Source: Actinomycetes bacterium (lineage in GTDB: Bacteria; Actinomycetota; Actinomycetes; Streptosporangiales; Streptosporangiaceae). From it: a stretch of 8,719 nt of DNA. Below the pieces are notes generated by a model. The model searched no databases and was not told the origin of the DNA. It saw nothing but the letters and a program-made list of their open reading frames with translations. The stretch spans positions 1 to 8,719 of the forward strand of contig JAOPYP010000238.1 of the NCBI GenBank assembly GCA_025964635.1. Direction: 5' to 3'. The translations under genes were made by a program, and so were the position numbers. Shown here piece after piece: positions 7,159 through 8,719 of the stretch; positions within the stretch are counted from its first letter, which is position 1, and each line of letters starts with the position of its first letter.

Positions 7159-7165
7159 ACGTGAT

Positions 7166-7945
7166 ATGGACCTGGGCCTGGAAGGGCGCACCGCGGTGGT
7201 GACCGGCGCGAGCCGGGGGATCGGGCTGGCCATCGTGCGGGCGCTGGCCGAGGCCGGGGCGCTGGTCATCGCCGGGGCCAGGGGCTCATCCCCCGAACTC
7301 GGCGAGCTGGTGCGCACCCGATCGGTGCAGGCGCTAGCCGTGGATCTGGCGGATCCCGCTGGGGCAGGCCAGCTGACCGCGCTGGCCGGCGACCGCATCG
7401 ACATCCTGGTCAACAACGTGGGGGCCGCCCCGGCCCGGACCGGCGGGTTCCTCGCCATCACCGACGACGACTGGCAGGCCTCGATCACGCTCAACCTGAT
7501 GACGGCGGTCCGCACGACGCGCGCCGTGCTGCCCCTGATGCTGGCCGCGGGCCAGGGCGTGATCGTCAATACGTGCTCGGTCAACGCCCGGCTGCCCGAC
7601 CCGGCGGTGATGGACTACAGCGCGGCCAAGGCTGGTCTGGCCAGCTTCTCCAAGTCGCTGTCCAAAGAGGTCGGCCCGCACGGCATCCGGGTTAACACGG
7701 TGAGCCCGGGCCCGGTCGCCACCGACCTGTGGCTGGGCCGGAGCGGGGTCGCCGCGACGGTCAGCGCGGCGACCGGCGCCCGGCCCGAGGACGTGGAGCA
7801 CGACGCCGCCCGCCAGATGGTGACCGGCCGCTTCACCCGCCCCGAGGAAGTCGCCGACCTGGTGGTATTCCTGGCCAGCGACCGCACCGCGAACGTGACC
7901 GGCGCCGACTTCACTATCGACGGTGGCCTCATCACGACGCTGTAA
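7166..7945 (+). CDS. Classical short-chain dehydrogenase/reductase, FabG-like
   Basis: Cytoplasmic NAD(P)-dependent oxidoreductase of 259 residues, the usual length for classical SDRs. TGASRGIG is at residues 13-20, NNVG at 83-86, the structural N110 in TLNLM, and the catalytic triad S138, Y151 and K155 (YSAAK) has canonical spacing. PGPVATDLW (about 176-184) and the C-terminal RFTRPEEVADLVVFLASD...TIDGG complete the family pattern. The cofactor loop after strand 2 is AGARGSS, so preference for NADP is possible but not firm. The start is supported by GGAGGAGG. The gene is divergent from the transporter, and its stop lies only 10 bp from the end of the convergent phosphoesterase gene. The substrate is not predictable; roles in hydroxyacyl, steroid or sugar metabolism are all seen in this family. 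Confidence 0.93.
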   Translation: MDLGLEGRTAVVTGASRGIGLAIVRALAEAGALVIAGARGSSPELGELVRTRSVQALAVDLADPAGAGQLTALAGDRIDILVNNVGAAPARTGGFLAITDDDWQASITLNLMTAVRTTRAVLPLMLAAGQGVIVNTCSVNARLPDPAVMDYSAAKAGLASFSKSLSKEVGPHGIRVNTVSPGPVATDLWLGRSGVAATVSAATGARPEDVEHDAARQMVTGRFTRPEEVADLVVFLASDRTANVTGADFTIDGGLITTL

Positions 7946-7955
7946 GCAGGCCGCC

Positions 7956-8417
7956 TCAGGCGTGGCGTCCGGCCAGGTCCTGCCAGGTCCGGCCGGTGCG
8001 CACGCTGGCCGGGTGCCCGGCCACGATGTCCGAGCCGGGCTGGGCGGCGTCGTCGCGGGTCTTGACCAGGATCCAGCGGCGCGGTCCGGTCCGGGTCAGC
8101 CCGAACCCGCCGGTGAGCTTGCGGCCATGCAGCACGAAGGACAGGTGCCCTGGCTCGTCGCGCAGGATGTCGGCGGGGCCCTCGTCCCAGATGATCACCG
8201 CGCCGCTGCCCCGCGCCTGGCCCTCGTGCACGCCCTCGAATTCGCCCGCCTCCAGGGTGTGGTCCTCGACCGGCACGGCGAGCCGCCGGACGGCGGGGTC
8301 GAGGGACGGGCCCCGGGGAACGGCCCAGGAGCGGAGCACCTCGCCGAACCGGAGCCGCAGGTCGAAGTGCAGCGTGGTCGCGTCGTGCAACTGCACGACG
8401 AAGCGGGAGGCGCTCAC
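7956..8417 (-). CDS. Stand-alone LigD-type 3'-phosphoesterase domain protein
   Basis: 153 residues matching the phosphoesterase (LigD N-terminal) domain of bacterial NHEJ ligase D, without ligase or polymerase domains. In LigD this domain heals 3' ends by removing 3'-ribonucleotides and 3'-phosphates with a Mn centre. FVVQLHDATTLHFDLRL supplies H11, H17, D19 and R21; R45, E51 and H53 (VEDH) follow. They keep a constant offset of 31 from H42, H48, D50, R52, R76, E82 and H84 of the Pseudomonas enzyme as I recall its numbering. The expected Tyr (Y88) is Ala57, and the usual N-terminal RDFxxTxEP segment is absent, since the protein begins just before the first strand. The GTG start overlaps the acetyltransferase stop as GTGA, and the preceding in-frame codons do not encode the missing segment. 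Activity may be altered or lost; the fold assignment is firm. Confidence 0.88.
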   Translation of the reverse strand: MSASRFVVQLHDATTLHFDLRLRFGEVLRSWAVPRGPSLDPAVRRLAVPVEDHTLEAGEFEGVHEGQARGSGAVIIWDEGPADILRDEPGHLSFVLHGRKLTGGFGLTRTGPRRWILVKTRDDAAQPGSDIVAGHPASVRTGRTWQDLAGRHA

Positions 8418-8719
8418 CCCGCGACCGTACCCTCCGCCTGCGCACCCAGCGTCATCGCCTCACCCCGGCGCAGCCCCGGCTGGAGCTCACGCTGGAGCAG
8501 CACCGTGTCCACCCACCGGCCGTGCTTGTACCCGACCCGCCTCAGCCGGCCCGCGTCCGCGAACCCGCAGGCCCGGTGCAGCGCCACCGACGCAGGATCC
8601 CCGGAATCGGCGATCACCGCGATGACCTGCCGCACCCCGGCGTCGGCGCACCCGGTCAGCAGGGACTCCAGCAACCGCCGGCCCAGCCCCCGGCCCCGCT
8701 GCCCCGGCGCCAGGTACAC
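8414..8719 (-). CDS. GNAT acetyltransferase, phosphinothricin-acetyltransferase-like (5' end beyond window)
   Basis: The C-terminal 101 residues of an acetyl-CoA-dependent N-acetyltransferase; the N-terminal half lies outside the window, and the GTG at the very edge is probably an internal codon. QRGRGLGRRLL (about 7-17) is the acetyl-CoA pyrophosphate-binding loop. VIAVIADSGDPASVALHRACGFADAGRL and VGYKHGRWVDTVLLQREL match the Pat/Bar/MddA-type enzymes that acetylate phosphinothricin, methionine sulfoximine and related amino acids. About 24 further residues follow QREL, where family members normally end within a few residues. The stop overlaps the phosphoesterase start (GTGA), so the two form an operon with the acetyltransferase first. 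The subfamily is clear; the actual substrate is inferred only. Confidence 0.87.
   Translation of the reverse strand: MYLAPGQRGRGLGRRLLESLLTGCADAGVRQVIAVIADSGDPASVALHRACGFADAGRLRRVGYKHGRWVDTVLLQRELQPGLRRGEAMTLGAQAEGTVAG

Larger units (their letters stand above)
6934..7165. other. Divergent intergenic region between transporter and second SDR
   Basis: About 230 bp that must carry both promoters. It holds a short AT-richer patch at 7047-7061 (TTTTACGCAACGAAAA, an imperfect inverted repeat), an 11-nt palindrome TCCCCTGGGGA at 7027-7037, and GGGG-ATCTG-CCCC followed by TTTT at 7033-7049, which looks like a weak terminator or an operator. TACGGT at 7129-7134 fits a loose -10 box for the plus-strand gene, but no -35 partner is seen. 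I find no confident promoter and no further gene. Confidence 0.4.

Noticed and set aside
5363..7165. Long open plus-strand frame continuous with the second SDR gene (would give 860 residues)
   Set aside because: It is antisense to a transporter with clear MFS motifs, its translation is Arg/Gly/Gln-rich low complexity, and the SDR has its own ATG with GGAGGAGG at 7151-7158.
7951..7965. Terminator between the second SDR and the phosphoesterase
   Set aside because: CGCC-TCA-GGCG gives only a 4-bp stem with no T-run; such hairpins are frequent by chance in DNA this GC-rich.
7956..8417. Part of a full NHEJ ligase D gene
   Set aside because: The ORF stops after the phosphoesterase domain, and neither flanking region encodes ligase or polymerase motifs.

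Overview
The window is very GC-rich DNA with strong third-position GC bias, mostly GTG and ATG starts, GGAGG-type ribosome binding sites and 4-nt stop/start overlaps. This fits an actinomycete chromosome (Streptomyces, Actinomadura, Catenulispora or similar); the sequence alone does not settle the genus. I see no RNA gene, insertion sequence, CRISPR array or phage gene.

Layout: (1) 1-3110, minus strand: a large secreted glycoside hydrolase family 3 enzyme with a signal peptide, two nearly identical discoidin (F5/8 type C) modules, a complete GH3 catalytic core and a fibronectin-III-like domain. Its 3' end runs off the left edge. (2) 3111-3352: a divergent intergenic region with an AT-rich island that holds a plausible promoter and a perfect palindrome for the GH3 gene. 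(3) 3353-5322, plus strand: a two-gene operon, a short-chain dehydrogenase of the retinol-dehydrogenase-like type and a zinc-dependent alcohol/formaldehyde-dehydrogenase-like enzyme, joined by an ATGA overlap. (4) 5300-6823, minus strand: a 14-TM DHA2-type (EmrB/QacA) efflux transporter, tail-to-tail with the operon and overlapping it by 23 bp. (5) 6820-6933, minus strand: a 37-codon ORF with a strong ribosome binding site whose stop codon overlaps the transporter start as GTGA; a candidate translationally coupled leader peptide. (6) 7166-7945, plus strand: a classical FabG-like short-chain dehydrogenase, divergent from the transporter. (7) 7956-8719, minus strand: the C-terminal half of a phosphinothricin-acetyltransferase-like GNAT enzyme (cut by the right edge), coupled by another GTGA overlap to a stand-alone LigD-type 3'-phosphoesterase domain protein.

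How the genes work together: the GH3 enzyme probably releases sugars from plant or microbial glycans outside the cell and looks regulated by a repressor-like site, perhaps also by its rare TTA codon. The dehydrogenase pair and the transporter with its neighbouring dehydrogenase read as small-molecule oxidation and detoxification functions; their substrates cannot be told from sequence. The last pair mixes a small-molecule acetyltransferase with a DNA-end-processing domain, an unexpected coupling. Nothing here is clearly a new multi-gene system. The observations most worth a second look are the coupled micro-ORF before the efflux pump, the reduced phosphoesterase, and the regulatory signals of the GH3 gene.
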